A DNA stretch of 64,000 nucleotides. Source: Ideonella livida. GTDB taxonomy: Bacteria > Pseudomonadota > Gammaproteobacteria > Burkholderiales > Burkholderiaceae_C. The translations under genes were made by a program, and so were the position numbers. Within the stretch, counting starts at the first letter, position 1; every line of letters starts with the position of its first letter. Shown one piece after another: positions 36,010 to 44,570 of the stretch. The notes beneath the pieces are model-generated. The model searched no databases, had not been told where the DNA came from, and saw nothing but the letters and a program-made list of their open reading frames with translations. The DNA lies in contig NZ_JAAGOH010000008.1 in NCBI RefSeq assembly GCF_010499455.1, positions 62,001-126,000 of the forward strand. The letters are read 5' to 3'.

Positions 36010-36900
36010 ATGACCTCACCCGACACCGGCGGCGCCGCCCTGCAGGAACTTCGCCGCCTGCTCATAGCCGTGCAGTTCCTCACCCGCCTGCAAGTGCCGG
36101 CCTGGGTGGGCTGGAGCCCGGCGCAGGCCCGAGCCAGCCTGCGCTACCTGCCGCTGGTGGGCCTGGGCATCGGCACCGTGGCCGCCGGCGTGGTGCTGGT
36201 GGCCCTGCACTGGTGGAGCCTGCCCGTCGCGGTCGGCCTGAGCTTGGTGGTGACCATGCTGCTCACCGGTGCCCTGCACGAGGACGGCCTGGCCGACTGC
36301 TGCGACGCCCTGGGGGGCGGCGGACGCGACCGCGAAAAGGTGCTGAGCATCCTCAAGGACCCCCGTGTGGGCAGTTTTGGCGCCGTGGGCCTGATCCTGG
36401 TGCTGGGCCTGAAGACCGCGCTCTGGCTGGACCTGCTGGATCAGGTGGGCAGCCTCCACGCTTTTGCCGGTGACGGTGACGGTCCCACGCTGACCGTGCC
36501 CCAGGCGGTGGTGGCTGGCGGCATGCTGGCGGTGCTGCTCAGCGGCATGGCCAGCCACGCCCTGAGCCGGCTGTCCCTGTTGGTGGTCATGGCCCGCCTG
36601 GACTACGCCCGTCCCCCGGGCAGCGGTGGGCGCAGCGAAGGCCTGGCCCAGCGGCCGGGCGCCATGGAGCTGGCTGTGGCGGGCCTGGTCGCCCTGGCGC
36701 CCCTGGCTGCCCTGGGCACTCAGGGCTGGCCGTTGGAGAACCTGCTGGGGGCCGCGCTGGCGCCCCTGTCCATTGGGGGCATGGCCATGACCCTGATGCG
36801 CCAGCGCCTGGGCGGCTGGGTGGGTGACGGGCTGGGCGCCACCCAACAGCTGGCCGAAGTGGCGGTGCTGCTGTCGCTGTGTGCTGTGCGCAATGTCTGA
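36010..36900 (+). CDS. cobS: Adenosylcobinamide-GDP ribazoletransferase CobS
   Basis: 296 aa membrane protein that joins alpha-ribazole to adenosylcobinamide-GDP, making cobalamin. The N-terminal FLTRLQVPAWVGWSP and the signature HEDGLADCCDALGGGGRDRE followed by ILKDPRVGSFGAVGLIL are diagnostic; Mg2+-binding Asp residues are present. Six or more hydrophobic helices follow, including VVAGGMLAVLLSGMASHAL. The end overlaps the cobC phosphatase start by eight bases. Confidence 0.94.
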   Translation: MTSPDTGGAALQELRRLLIAVQFLTRLQVPAWVGWSPAQARASLRYLPLVGLGIGTVAAGVVLVALHWWSLPVAVGLSLVVTMLLTGALHEDGLADCCDALGGGGRDREKVLSILKDPRVGSFGAVGLILVLGLKTALWLDLLDQVGSLHAFAGDGDGPTLTVPQAVVAGGMLAVLLSGMASHALSRLSLLVVMARLDYARPPGSGGRSEGLAQRPGAMELAVAGLVALAPLAALGTQGWPLENLLGAALAPLSIGGMAMTLMRQRLGGWVGDGLGATQQLAEVAVLLSLCAVRNV

Positions 36901-37528
36901 GCCCGAAGCCGGACTGGACCTGCTGCTGCTGCGGCACCCGCCGGTGGCCCTGCCGCCCGGCCATTGCTATGGCTGGCTGGATGTGCCGCTGGCCCCGCCT
37001 GCCACCCAGACGCTGGTCGCCGCCGTGGCCCGGGTGCAGGCCCGACTGCAGGCCTGGGGGCTGCGGCCGGCCTGCGTGGTGAGCAGCCCCTCCAGCCGTT
37101 GCCTGGACCTGGCCCGGGCCTTGGCGGCCACCCCGGAATGCGCCGGATCCGGCCCTGCGCTGGCGGTGCGGGTGGATGCACGCTGGCGCGAGCTGCACTT
37201 TGGCCGCTGGGAGGGGCGGCGCTGGGACGACATCCCGCGCCACGAGAGCGACCCCTGGGCCGAGGACGTGCACCACCGCGCCCCGCCCGAAGGCGAGACA
37301 CGAGCGGCGCTGCTGGCCCGGGTGCAGGACGCGCTGCAGGCACTGCGCCGTCAGCCCGGCCCCTGCCTGGTGGTGGCCCATGCCGGGCCGCTGCGCGCGG
37401 TGCTGGCGCAGGCCCTGGGCCAGCCGCCCGGGCAGGTGCCCGACATGCCGCTGGACTGCGCCCATCTCAGCTGGCTGCGCTGGCCCGCCCACGCTGCACA
37501 TCCCCAAGCGCTGCAGCTCAACCAGTGA
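36893..37528 (+). CDS. cobC: Alpha-ribazole phosphatase (histidine phosphatase family)
   Basis: 211 aa. Removes phosphate from alpha-ribazole 5'-phosphate. The catalytic His is in LLLLRHPPVALPPGHCYG (usual motif is R-H-G; here R-H-P). VVSSPSSRCLDLARAL gives the second Arg, RWRELHFGRWEG holds the catalytic Glu and LVVAHAGPLRAVL the second His. The ATG overlaps the cobS stop and is the last gene of the first cobalamin unit, just before a fresh promoter and riboswitch. Confidence 0.85.
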   Translation: MSEPEAGLDLLLLRHPPVALPPGHCYGWLDVPLAPPATQTLVAAVARVQARLQAWGLRPACVVSSPSSRCLDLARALAATPECAGSGPALAVRVDARWRELHFGRWEGRRWDDIPRHESDPWAEDVHHRAPPEGETRAALLARVQDALQALRRQPGPCLVVAHAGPLRAVLAQALGQPPGQVPDMPLDCAHLSWLRWPAHAAHPQALQLNQ

Positions 37529-37610
37529 GCGGCGACTGGGCGCGCCTGCCGGGCGCCGTCCTGCCACGAGGCCATGGCGCCAAGGGAGCGACCGCCCGGC
37601 CCCATGCCAT

Positions 37611-37639
37611 TTGCCGCCCCGGCACCCCTCCGTTACACT
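37611..37639 (+). promoter_or_regulatory. Candidate promoter of the second cobalamin unit
   Basis: TTGCCG (37611-37616) and TACACT (37634-37639) are separated by exactly 17 bases, and the riboswitch begins about 12 bases after the -10. Both hexamers match the sigma-70 consensus at four of six positions. The position, right before a riboswitch leader, supports a real start. Confidence 0.6.
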
Positions 37640-37650
37640 GCGCCCCGCTT

Positions 37651-37886
37651 CAGGTGCCCCAGGGTGGACGGTCGATGACCGGACGCGCCGGGGTGAAACG
37701 GGAAGCCGGTGAAAACCCGGCGCTGCCCCCGCAACGGTAAGCGAGAGAACTGGAACGCATCAGCGCGGTCGGCCCCTTGGCCGCCAGCCCCAGCCACTGT
37801 GCCCCACGGCATGGGAAGGTGGATGCGATCCGGCCGGTGGACCCTCCAGTCCGCCGCCCCTCGCCGAGCCCGGAGACCGGCCTGCA
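37651..37886 (+). promoter_or_regulatory. Cobalamin riboswitch controlling the corrin-ring biosynthesis operon
   Basis: Blocks in order: CAGGTGCCCC (from 37651), CCGGGGTGAAACGGGAAGCC, CCGGTGAAAACCCGG, the B12 box GCCCCCGCAACGGTAAGC (37725-37742), CACTGTGCCCC, GGGAAGGTGG and AGCCCGGAGACCGGCCTG (37867-37884). It shares its core with the switch at 26670. About 280 bases lie between it and the first start codon, an unusually long leader. High cobalamin should repress the whole 38.2-50.7 kb unit. Confidence 0.93.
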
Positions 37887-38165
37887 AGCGCACAGCTGCA
37901 GGCCGTTGCGGAGGGCGACGGGATGCGCGACAGAGCCGTTCGTCCTTTCCGTCTCGACCCTGCCCGGCAGGCGCCCCCGTGGCCGCCTGGGCGTGGTGCC
38001 TGCCGCCGACTGCCGGTGGCCGTGCGCCGTGCCGACCGTGCCGGGCTGTCCGGCACAGGGGCGCGGCCCTGCTGCCCATCCTCTCTCCCGCCTCGGGGTC
38101 TGCGTCCTTCGGTTCCACCGTTTCCACGCCATGCGCCCGGTGGGGGCGCCCTCCAGGAGAGAGCC

Positions 38166-38822
38166 ATGCACATCGAACCCGGCCTGTTGGCCCAGACCAA
38201 GCTCATTGCCGCCAACACCGCCGCCCTGGCCGTGCTGGCCAGCCAGGCCCCGGCGCTTGCGCGCCGCCCCGCACTGTGGCTGCGCACCGGCCTGGCCGCC
38301 CTGTTCTTCACCCTGTTCATGCAGGCGTTCCACCTGCCGGTGGGCCCGTCGGAGCTGCACTTCATCGGCGCCATGCCCATCTACCTGCTGCTGGGCTTCC
38401 TGCCCACGCTGTTCGGCTTTGCGCTGGGCCTGGGGCTGCAGGGGCTGCTGTTCGAGCCGCAGGATCTGGTACATCTGGGCGTCAATGCCCTGTCGCTGAT
38501 GGTGCCGCTGACCGTGCTGCACCAGACCTTGGGCCGGCGCCTGAACACGGCCGCCCTGAGCGCCGCGCAGATCCTCAAGCTCGACGGCGTGTACTACGCC
38601 GGCGTCACGCTGATGGTGGGCTTCTGGCTGACGCAGTCGGCCGACGCCTTCGCCCTGGCCGACTGGGCGCGCTTTGCGGCCTCGTACCTGGCGGTGGTGG
38701 CGCTGGAGCCATTGTTCACGCTGTGCCTGGTACGCGGGGTGCGCGGGGTGCGCGGTCAGGCGCTGCTGCCCGCCTGGGCCGGCGTGTGCCTGGATGAACG
38801 CCTGACCGGCGCCCGCGCCTGA
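38166..38822 (+). CDS. Solitary CbiM-like cobalt ECF-transporter permease
   Basis: 218 aa membrane protein beginning MHIEPGLLAQTK. In CbiM/NikM the N-terminal Met, its amine and His2 bind the metal ion, and this is retained; a second His occurs in ELHFIGAMPIYLLLGFLPT, matching the family's later metal ligand. The protein has about six hydrophobic segments. CbiN, CbiQ and CbiO are not beside it, so energising subunits must come from elsewhere or are dispensable. AGGAGAGAG precedes the ATG. Its first place in a cobalamin-controlled operon argues for cobalt uptake. Confidence 0.8.
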   Translation: MHIEPGLLAQTKLIAANTAALAVLASQAPALARRPALWLRTGLAALFFTLFMQAFHLPVGPSELHFIGAMPIYLLLGFLPTLFGFALGLGLQGLLFEPQDLVHLGVNALSLMVPLTVLHQTLGRRLNTAALSAAQILKLDGVYYAGVTLMVGFWLTQSADAFALADWARFAASYLAVVALEPLFTLCLVRGVRGVRGQALLPAWAGVCLDERLTGARA

Positions 38823-38830
38823 GGCCGGCC

Positions 38831-39622
38831 ATGGAGGCTCTCCCCACGGGCACCGTCTGGTTTGTCGGCGCTGGCCCGGGCGACCCGGAGCTGATCACCG
38901 TCAAGGGGCGCTTGCTCATCGAGCGCGCCGGGGCCATCCTGTTTGCCGGCTCGCTGGTGAACGAGGCCATCACCCGCTGGGCGCCGCCCGGCTGCGTGGT
39001 GGCCGACAGCAAGGACATGGCCCTGCCCGAGATGACCGCCTGGCTCGTCGCCCAGGCCCGGCAGCATGCCGTGGTGGTGCGCTTGCAGACCGGCGACCCG
39101 GCGCTCTACGGCTCGCTCATCGAGCTGGTGCAGCCGCTGGACGCCGCCGGCGTGCCGGTGCAGGTGGTGCCGGGGGTGTCCTCGGCCATGGCGTCGGCCG
39201 CGGCGGCGGTGGAAAGCTTCACGCTGCCCGAGGTCACGCAAAGCGTCATCTTCACCCGAGTGGAAGGACGTACCCCGATGCCGCCAGGCGAAGACCTGGC
39301 CGCCCTGGCCGCGCACCGCACCACCCTGTGTGTGTTCCTCTCCATCACGCTGCTGCACAAGGTCGAGGCCGGCCTGCGTGCCGCGGGTTGGGCGGAGGAC
39401 GCGCCCCTCGTTGTCGTCCACAAGGCCAGCTGGCCAGGGGAAGAGCGCATCGTGCGCGGCACCCTGGCCACCATCAAGCAGCGCTGTCGCGAGGCCGGCA
39501 TCGTCAGCCAGGCCATGGTCATCGCCAGCCCCACGCTGGGCGCGCGCCACTGGCCCGAACTCATCAAGTCCAAGCTCTACGACCCGAGCTTCACCCACCG
39601 TTTCCGAAAGGCCAGCGCATGA
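38831..39622 (+). CDS. cobM: Precorrin-4 / cobalt-precorrin-4 C11-methyltransferase
   Basis: 263 aa. SAM-binding GAGPGDPELITVKG near the N-terminus, GDPALYGSL, VVPGVSSAMASAAA and VHKASWPGEERIVRGTL are the class landmarks of CobM/CbiF among the corrin methyltransferases. It adds the C11 methyl. The stop overlaps the cbiX start (ATGA). In the CbiX-bearing pathway its substrate is cobalt-precorrin-4 rather than the metal-free form. Confidence 0.93.
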   Translation: MEALPTGTVWFVGAGPGDPELITVKGRLLIERAGAILFAGSLVNEAITRWAPPGCVVADSKDMALPEMTAWLVAQARQHAVVVRLQTGDPALYGSLIELVQPLDAAGVPVQVVPGVSSAMASAAAAVESFTLPEVTQSVIFTRVEGRTPMPPGEDLAALAAHRTTLCVFLSITLLHKVEAGLRAAGWAEDAPLVVVHKASWPGEERIVRGTLATIKQRCREAGIVSQAMVIASPTLGARHWPELIKSKLYDPSFTHRFRKASA

Positions 39623-40551
39623 ACGCCGCCACCTGTGTGTCTTCCTGCCCCGCTCCCGGACATTTCCCCCTCACCACGGTGCTGATCGTGGGCCATGGCT
39701 CGCGTGAGGCCTCGGGCAACGACGAGATCTGCGAGTTCGTGCGCCGATGGCGTGAGCGCCAGCCGGGCTGGCGCATCGAGCTGTGTTTCATCGAGTTCGC
39801 TGTCCCGTCGCTGCATGACGGCCTGCTGGCCGCCGCGCAGGGCGCACAGCGCGTCCTGGTGCTGCCCCTCATCTTGAACGCCGCCGGGCACGTGAAGATG
39901 GAGATTCCCGAGGCCATCGAGCACGCCCGTGAACACTGCCCGGGCGTGACCTTCCAGTACGCGCCGAACCTGGGCGCGTGTGACCCCCTCCTGGCCATCC
40001 TCAAGCGCCGCCTGCGGCAGGCCCTGGCCACCCTGGACATGCCCGACCCCCTGACCACCGGCGTCATCCTCCTGGGCCGGGGTTCGTCGGACCGGGCTGC
40101 CAATGGCGACGTGGCCAAGATGGCCCGCTGGCTGCACGAGGAGTCTGACCACGAGCTGGTGGATGTGGCCTTTACCGGCATCACCTTCCCCCGGCTGGAG
40201 CGAGTGGTGCAGCGCCAGGCCCTGCTGGGCTTGCGCCAGGTCGTGGTGCTGCCGTATTACCTCTACACCGGCACGCTGATGCAGCGCATCGAGCGCCAGG
40301 TGGGCCATCTGCGTCAGCAGTACCCGCTGCTGCGGTTCGCCTGCGGTTCGCACTTCGGCTTCGAGCCCGAGATTTTTGCCTTGCTGGAGCAGCGCGTCAC
40401 CGAGCTGCAAGCCGGGGTGGCCGGCGCCGCCATGCCGTGTGACGGCTGCCGCTTCCGCGAAATCGCGCACGAGCTGGGGCACGGCCACTCGCACGAGCAC
40501 ACGCAGGGGCACGCGCATGCCCACGCCCCGGCCGAGGCCATGCCCGCATGA
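39619..40551 (+). CDS. cbiX: Sirohydrochlorin cobaltochelatase CbiX (long form, His-rich tail)
   Basis: 310 aa, the two-domain long form. VLIVGHGSREASGN carries the catalytic His, and LILNAAGHVKMEIPEAI holds the second; the C-terminal half repeats the fold (VILLGRGSS, VVLPYYLYTGTLMQRI). The C-terminus has M-P-C-D-G-C, the M-x-C-x-x-C proposed to hold an iron-sulfur centre in CbiX of Bacillus megaterium, and a tail with eight His in 24 residues (HGHSHEHTQGHAHAHA). It inserts cobalt into sirohydrochlorin, the first committed step of the early-cobalt route. ATG 39619 overlaps the cobM stop. Confidence 0.92.
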   Translation: MNAATCVSSCPAPGHFPLTTVLIVGHGSREASGNDEICEFVRRWRERQPGWRIELCFIEFAVPSLHDGLLAAAQGAQRVLVLPLILNAAGHVKMEIPEAIEHAREHCPGVTFQYAPNLGACDPLLAILKRRLRQALATLDMPDPLTTGVILLGRGSSDRAANGDVAKMARWLHEESDHELVDVAFTGITFPRLERVVQRQALLGLRQVVVLPYYLYTGTLMQRIERQVGHLRQQYPLLRFACGSHFGFEPEIFALLEQRVTELQAGVAGAAMPCDGCRFREIAHELGHGHSHEHTQGHAHAHAPAEAMPA

Positions 40552-41240
40552 GCAGCGTCAACACCGTCACCGAGCAGCTCACCCGCGCCGGCCAGGCCAT
40601 CGAGCACGACAGCTTCGCCATCATCGATGCCGAGGTCGGCCCGCACCGCTACGACGCGCAGCAGTGGCCCATCGTGCGCCGCATGATCCACGCCAACGCC
40701 GACTTCGAGTTCAACGGTCTGACCGACTTTCACCCACAGGCGGTGCAAGCCGGCATCGCCGCCCTGCTGGCGGGCGGCGCGGCGATGGTGGCCGATGTGG
40801 AGATGATCTGCTCGGGCCTGTCACGCCCGCGCCTGGCGCACTTTGGCGTGGCCACGCACCAGTTCATCAGCGATGCGGATGTGATCGCCGCCGCCCAGGC
40901 TGAGAACACCACCCGCGCCGTGCAGGCCCTGCGCAAGGCCTGGCGGCTGGGTTTGCTCGAAGGCGCACTGGTGGGCATCGGCAACGCCCCCACGGCCCTG
41001 ATCGAGCTGGTGCGCCTGATCCGTGAGGAGGGGGTGCGCCCGGCGCTGGTGGTGGGCATGCCGGTGGGCTTTGTCTCGGCCGCCGAATCCAAGGACCTGA
41101 TGGCCGAACTGCGCGAGGTGCCCTGGATCGTCATCCGTGGCCGCAAGGGCGGCTCCACTCTGGTGGTGGCCGCCCTGCACGCCCTGTTGGCCCTGGCGGA
41201 GGCGGCGCAGCGCGCCGGCCACACCGCCACGGCGGGCTGA
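40548..41240 (+). CDS. cobH: Precorrin-8X methylmutase
   Basis: 230 aa (CbiC/CobH). It moves the C11 methyl to C12, making hydrogenobyrinate or cobyrinate. MIHANADFEFNGL near residue 46 carries the conserved His; VADVEMICSGLSRPRL, GIGNAPTALIELVRLI and MPVGFVSAAESKDLM are diagnostic. The start overlaps the cbiX stop (ATGA), so synthesis is coupled. Twelve bases separate it from cbiD. Confidence 0.94.
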   Translation: MSSVNTVTEQLTRAGQAIEHDSFAIIDAEVGPHRYDAQQWPIVRRMIHANADFEFNGLTDFHPQAVQAGIAALLAGGAAMVADVEMICSGLSRPRLAHFGVATHQFISDADVIAAAQAENTTRAVQALRKAWRLGLLEGALVGIGNAPTALIELVRLIREEGVRPALVVGMPVGFVSAAESKDLMAELREVPWIVIRGRKGGSTLVVAALHALLALAEAAQRAGHTATAG

Positions 41241-41252
41241 GGTCCGGCGGCC

Positions 41253-42407
41253 ATGAAGGACAAGGCCGTGCAGCGCGGCACCCGCACTGGCTTCACCACC
41301 GGCGCCTGCTCGGCGGCGGCGGCGCGGGCGGCCGCGCTGGGCCTGGTGACGGGCGAGATCCCGGCCGACGTGGAAAGCCTGTTGCCCAACGGCCAGCGCG
41401 TGCGCTTTGCGGTGCAGGACGCCCACTGCACCGCCACCCACGCCCACGCCGTGGTGGTCAAGTTCGCCGGCGATGACCCGGACTGCACCGACGGCGCCCA
41501 CCTCACCGCCGACCTCCAGTTGCTGCCTGACGCCCCCGGCGAAGTGCGGCTGCTGGGCGGCACGGGCGTGGGCACCGTCACGCTCGACGGCCTGGGCTTG
41601 GCGGTGGGGGGCCCGGCCATCAACCCCGTGCCCCGGCGCAACATCGAGGCCAATGTGCGTGAAGTGGCCGCCGGGCTGCTGACGCACGCGGGCCTGGCGG
41701 TGACGATCTCGGTGCCGCAGGGCGAGGCCATGGCCAAGAAGACGCACAACGCCCGGCTGGGCATCCTGGGCGGCATTTCCATCCTGGGCACCACAGGCAT
41801 CGTCAAGCCGTATTCGACCTCGGCCTGGCGGGCCAGTGTGGTGCAGGGTGTGCAGGTGGCCGCCCAGGTCAGCCGCCGTTTGGGGCTGGGCGTGGGCGGG
41901 CGCGGCGTGGTGGTGTTCACCACCGGCGGGCGCACCGAGCAGTTCGCCCAGCGTCAGCACCCGGCCTGGCCGCTCACCTGTTTTGTGCAGATGGGCGACT
42001 TCCTGCGCTATGCGCTGGACGAGGCCGTGGCGCAAGGCGTGGGCCAGGTGGTGATCGCCGGCATGGTGGGCAAGCTCACCAAGATCGCCCAGGGTGAAAC
42101 CATCACCCACGCCAACCGCGCCGAGGTGGACACCGGCTTGCTGGCCGACCTGGCCACCGCGCTGGGCGCCCCGGCGGACGACTGCGCCGCCATCGCCGCC
42201 GCGCCCACCGCCCGCTTTGCGGCCGAGCGCATGGCCGCCTTGGGGCTGGAGGCCGCGTTTCACCACGCCTTGGCTGAGCGCGTGGTGCGCACCCTCACCG
42301 CCCCAGAGCGCTACGGCCACCGCTTCGCCCTGCAGGTGCTGGTGTGCGACTTTGACGGCCAGCTGCAGGCCCAAGCCCTCAGCCCGAACTGGAACCCCAC
42401 CCCATGA
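41253..42407 (+). CDS. cbiD: Cobalt-precorrin-5B (C1)-methyltransferase CbiD
   Basis: 384 aa. RGTRTGFTTGACSAAAARAA at the N-terminus, LPNGQRVRFAV, GGTGVGTVTLDGLGLAVGGP, INPVPRRNI and GTTGIVKPYS are the CbiD signature. It installs the C1 methyl in the oxygen-independent pathway, and no CobF is needed or seen, so it marks the pathway type. The stop overlaps the cobL start (ATGA). Confidence 0.95.
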   Translation: MKDKAVQRGTRTGFTTGACSAAAARAAALGLVTGEIPADVESLLPNGQRVRFAVQDAHCTATHAHAVVVKFAGDDPDCTDGAHLTADLQLLPDAPGEVRLLGGTGVGTVTLDGLGLAVGGPAINPVPRRNIEANVREVAAGLLTHAGLAVTISVPQGEAMAKKTHNARLGILGGISILGTTGIVKPYSTSAWRASVVQGVQVAAQVSRRLGLGVGGRGVVVFTTGGRTEQFAQRQHPAWPLTCFVQMGDFLRYALDEAVAQGVGQVVIAGMVGKLTKIAQGETITHANRAEVDTGLLADLATALGAPADDCAAIAAAPTARFAAERMAALGLEAAFHHALAERVVRTLTAPERYGHRFALQVLVCDFDGQLQAQALSPNWNPTP

Positions 42408-43735
42408 CCGACCCCAACCCCTGCGTCATCCTCGGTGTGCTGGACGACGGCATTGCCAGCCTTACGCCCGTGGCGTTGGCCGAGCTGCGCGCCGCCGAGG
42501 TCGTGATCGGCGCCACCCGCACCCTGGCGCTGCTGGTCACCGAATTCAAACCCGGCGCACGCACCCACGACCTGACCGGCGCACTCCGCCACGTGCCCGA
42601 CTGGGTGCGCCAGGCGCGCGCCGACCACTTGAAGGTGGTGGTGCTGGCCACGGGCGACCCGCTGTGCCACGGCATCGCCAGCTACCTGGCCTCGCGGCTG
42701 TGCCTGTCGGCGCTGAAGGTGCTGCCCAACCTCTCCACGCTGCAACTGGCCTGCGCCCGCGTGGGGCTGGCATGGCAGGAGGCGCGCATCGTCTCCGTCC
42801 ACGCCGCGGATGCGGGCGAATGGCAGCCCGGCAGTCCGCCCACGCACGGTCTCTACGCCCTGGCCCAAGCCCTGCGCACGCATGACCGCCTGCTGGTGCT
42901 GACCAGTCCGGCCAACTCACCCGACCGCATCGCCCGGCTGCTGCTGGCCGAGGGGCTGGGCGAAGACTTCCAGCTCGCCGTGGCCGAGCGCCTGCTCACG
43001 CCCCATGAGCGCGTGCTGGCCGACCTGAGCCCCGCGCAAGCGGCAGCGCAAACCTTTGCCGACCCGAATGTGCTGCTGCTGTGGCGCTGCCGGGCGCGCA
43101 CTTGGCCGCAGCTCTTCGGCCTGCCGGATACGGCCTACGCCCAACGCCAGCCCGACAAGGGGCTCATCACCAAGCAGGAGGTGCGCGCCGTCTCGCTGGC
43201 CCGCCTGCAACTGCGTGCTGACAGCCGCGTGTGGGACCTGGGTGCCGGCAGCGGCTCGGTGGGCCTGGAGGCGGCGCGGTTGTGCGCGCAGGGCCATGTG
43301 TGGGCCATCGAGAAGAACGCGGCCGATGTGGCGATTGCGCAAAGCAACCAGCGCGCCTTCGGCCTCAGCAACCACACGCTGGTGCACGGCAGGGCGCCGG
43401 CACACCTGGACACCTGGCCGGACCCGGACGCGGTGTTCATCGGCGGCTCCGGCGGCGAGCTGGCCACGCTGATCCCCACCGTGCTGGCGCGGCTGCGCCC
43501 TGGCGGTGTGCTGGTGATGAACTTCGTCACCCTCGAAAACCTGGCCACCGCCACGCACACCCTGGCCGCGCAGGGCGCCACCTGGGAGGTGCTGCAACTG
43601 CAAGCCGCGCGCAGCCAGCCCATCCTGCACATGCACCGCATGGCCGCGGAGAACCCGGTGTGGATCGTGAGTGCCCGCGCCGGCGACGCCCCTTCAACGG
43701 CACATGCAAAGGAGGCCTCCACCGATGAGCGCTGA
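42404..43735 (+). CDS. cobL: Precorrin-6Y C5,15-methyltransferase (decarboxylating), CbiE-CbiT fusion
   Basis: 443 aa in two parts. Residues about 1-210 are the CbiE methyltransferase (VILGVLDDGIASLTPVALAE, ATGDPLCHGIASYLASRL, VLPNLSTLQLACARVG). About 235-430 are CbiT, opening PDKGLITKQEVRAVSLARL with the SAM loop DLGAGSGSVGLEAARL. It methylates C5 and C15 and decarboxylates the acetate side chain. Its stop overlaps the cobI ATG by 11 bases, and a perfect AAAGGAGG for cobI lies within its own end. Confidence 0.94.
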   Translation: MTDPNPCVILGVLDDGIASLTPVALAELRAAEVVIGATRTLALLVTEFKPGARTHDLTGALRHVPDWVRQARADHLKVVVLATGDPLCHGIASYLASRLCLSALKVLPNLSTLQLACARVGLAWQEARIVSVHAADAGEWQPGSPPTHGLYALAQALRTHDRLLVLTSPANSPDRIARLLLAEGLGEDFQLAVAERLLTPHERVLADLSPAQAAAQTFADPNVLLLWRCRARTWPQLFGLPDTAYAQRQPDKGLITKQEVRAVSLARLQLRADSRVWDLGAGSGSVGLEAARLCAQGHVWAIEKNAADVAIAQSNQRAFGLSNHTLVHGRAPAHLDTWPDPDAVFIGGSGGELATLIPTVLARLRPGGVLVMNFVTLENLATATHTLAAQGATWEVLQLQAARSQPILHMHRMAAENPVWIVSARAGDAPSTAHAKEASTDER

Positions 43736-44570
43736 AACGCCCCCCGCTCCCCCCGCAGCCCCGCGCCTGGGCACGCTCTACGGCGTCAGCCTCGGCCCAG
43801 GCGATCCGGGCCTGATCACCCGCCGCGCCTGGGCGCTGCTGGCGCGCCGCGACACCGCCTGGGTCTACCCCGCACGCAGCACCAAAACGCCCAGCTACGC
43901 CTTTGACATCGTGCAGCGCGCCGAACTGGCGCCGCCGGCCGATCACCAAAGCCTGCTCTTTCCCATGACGCACGACGGCGAAAAGCTCGCCCGTGCCTGG
44001 CTGCGGGCCGCCGACGTCGTGCTGCCCAAGCTGCTTGCCGGACAGGATGTGCTCTTCCTCGTCGAAGGCGATGCCAGCACCTATGCCACCTTCGGCCACC
44101 TGGCGCGCACGCTGCGCCAGGGCGATGCGCGCGTGGCCGTGGAGGTGGTGGCCGGGGTGAACGCCTTCACCGCCGCCTGCGCCACCCAGGCCGAACCGCT
44201 GTGCGAGCAGGACGACACCGTCGCCCTGGTGCCCGCCGCCTACGGTGTGAGCGCCTTGCAACGCCTGCTGACGGACTTCGACACCCTGGTGCTGCTCAAG
44301 GTCAAACCCCTGCTGGGCGAGCTGATCGACTGGTTGGACGCCCAAGTCCTGCTGCCCCACACCCGCTTCATCGAGCGCTGCGGTGCGCCGGACGAGCAGG
44401 TGGTCAACACCCCCACGGGGCTGCTCGCCCTGCGCGGCCAGAAGGTGAGCTACCTCTCGCTGATGGTGGTGAAGAACCCGCATCGGGTACGCGGCGAGCG
44501 CATTCGCGGCTGCCTGAAGAAAACCTCTGCGCCCCTGGCGCTACCCCAGGCTGAGGAGACCCACGCTTGA
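43725..44570 (+). CDS. cobI: Precorrin-2 / cobalt-factor II C20-methyltransferase
   Basis: 281 aa (CobI/CbiL). GTLYGVSLGPGDPGLITRRA at the N-terminus, FLVEGDASTYATFGHL and VEVVAGVNAFTAACA are the diagnostic parts. ATG 43725 is chosen because AAAGGAGG stands 10 bases upstream; an ATG at 43671 lies further back inside cobL. The product acts right after CbiX. The stop overlaps the next start (TTGA). Confidence 0.92.
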   Translation: MSAETPPAPPAAPRLGTLYGVSLGPGDPGLITRRAWALLARRDTAWVYPARSTKTPSYAFDIVQRAELAPPADHQSLLFPMTHDGEKLARAWLRAADVVLPKLLAGQDVLFLVEGDASTYATFGHLARTLRQGDARVAVEVVAGVNAFTAACATQAEPLCEQDDTVALVPAAYGVSALQRLLTDFDTLVLLKVKPLLGELIDWLDAQVLLPHTRFIERCGAPDEQVVNTPTGLLALRGQKVSYLSLMVVKNPHRVRGERIRGCLKKTSAPLALPQAEETHA

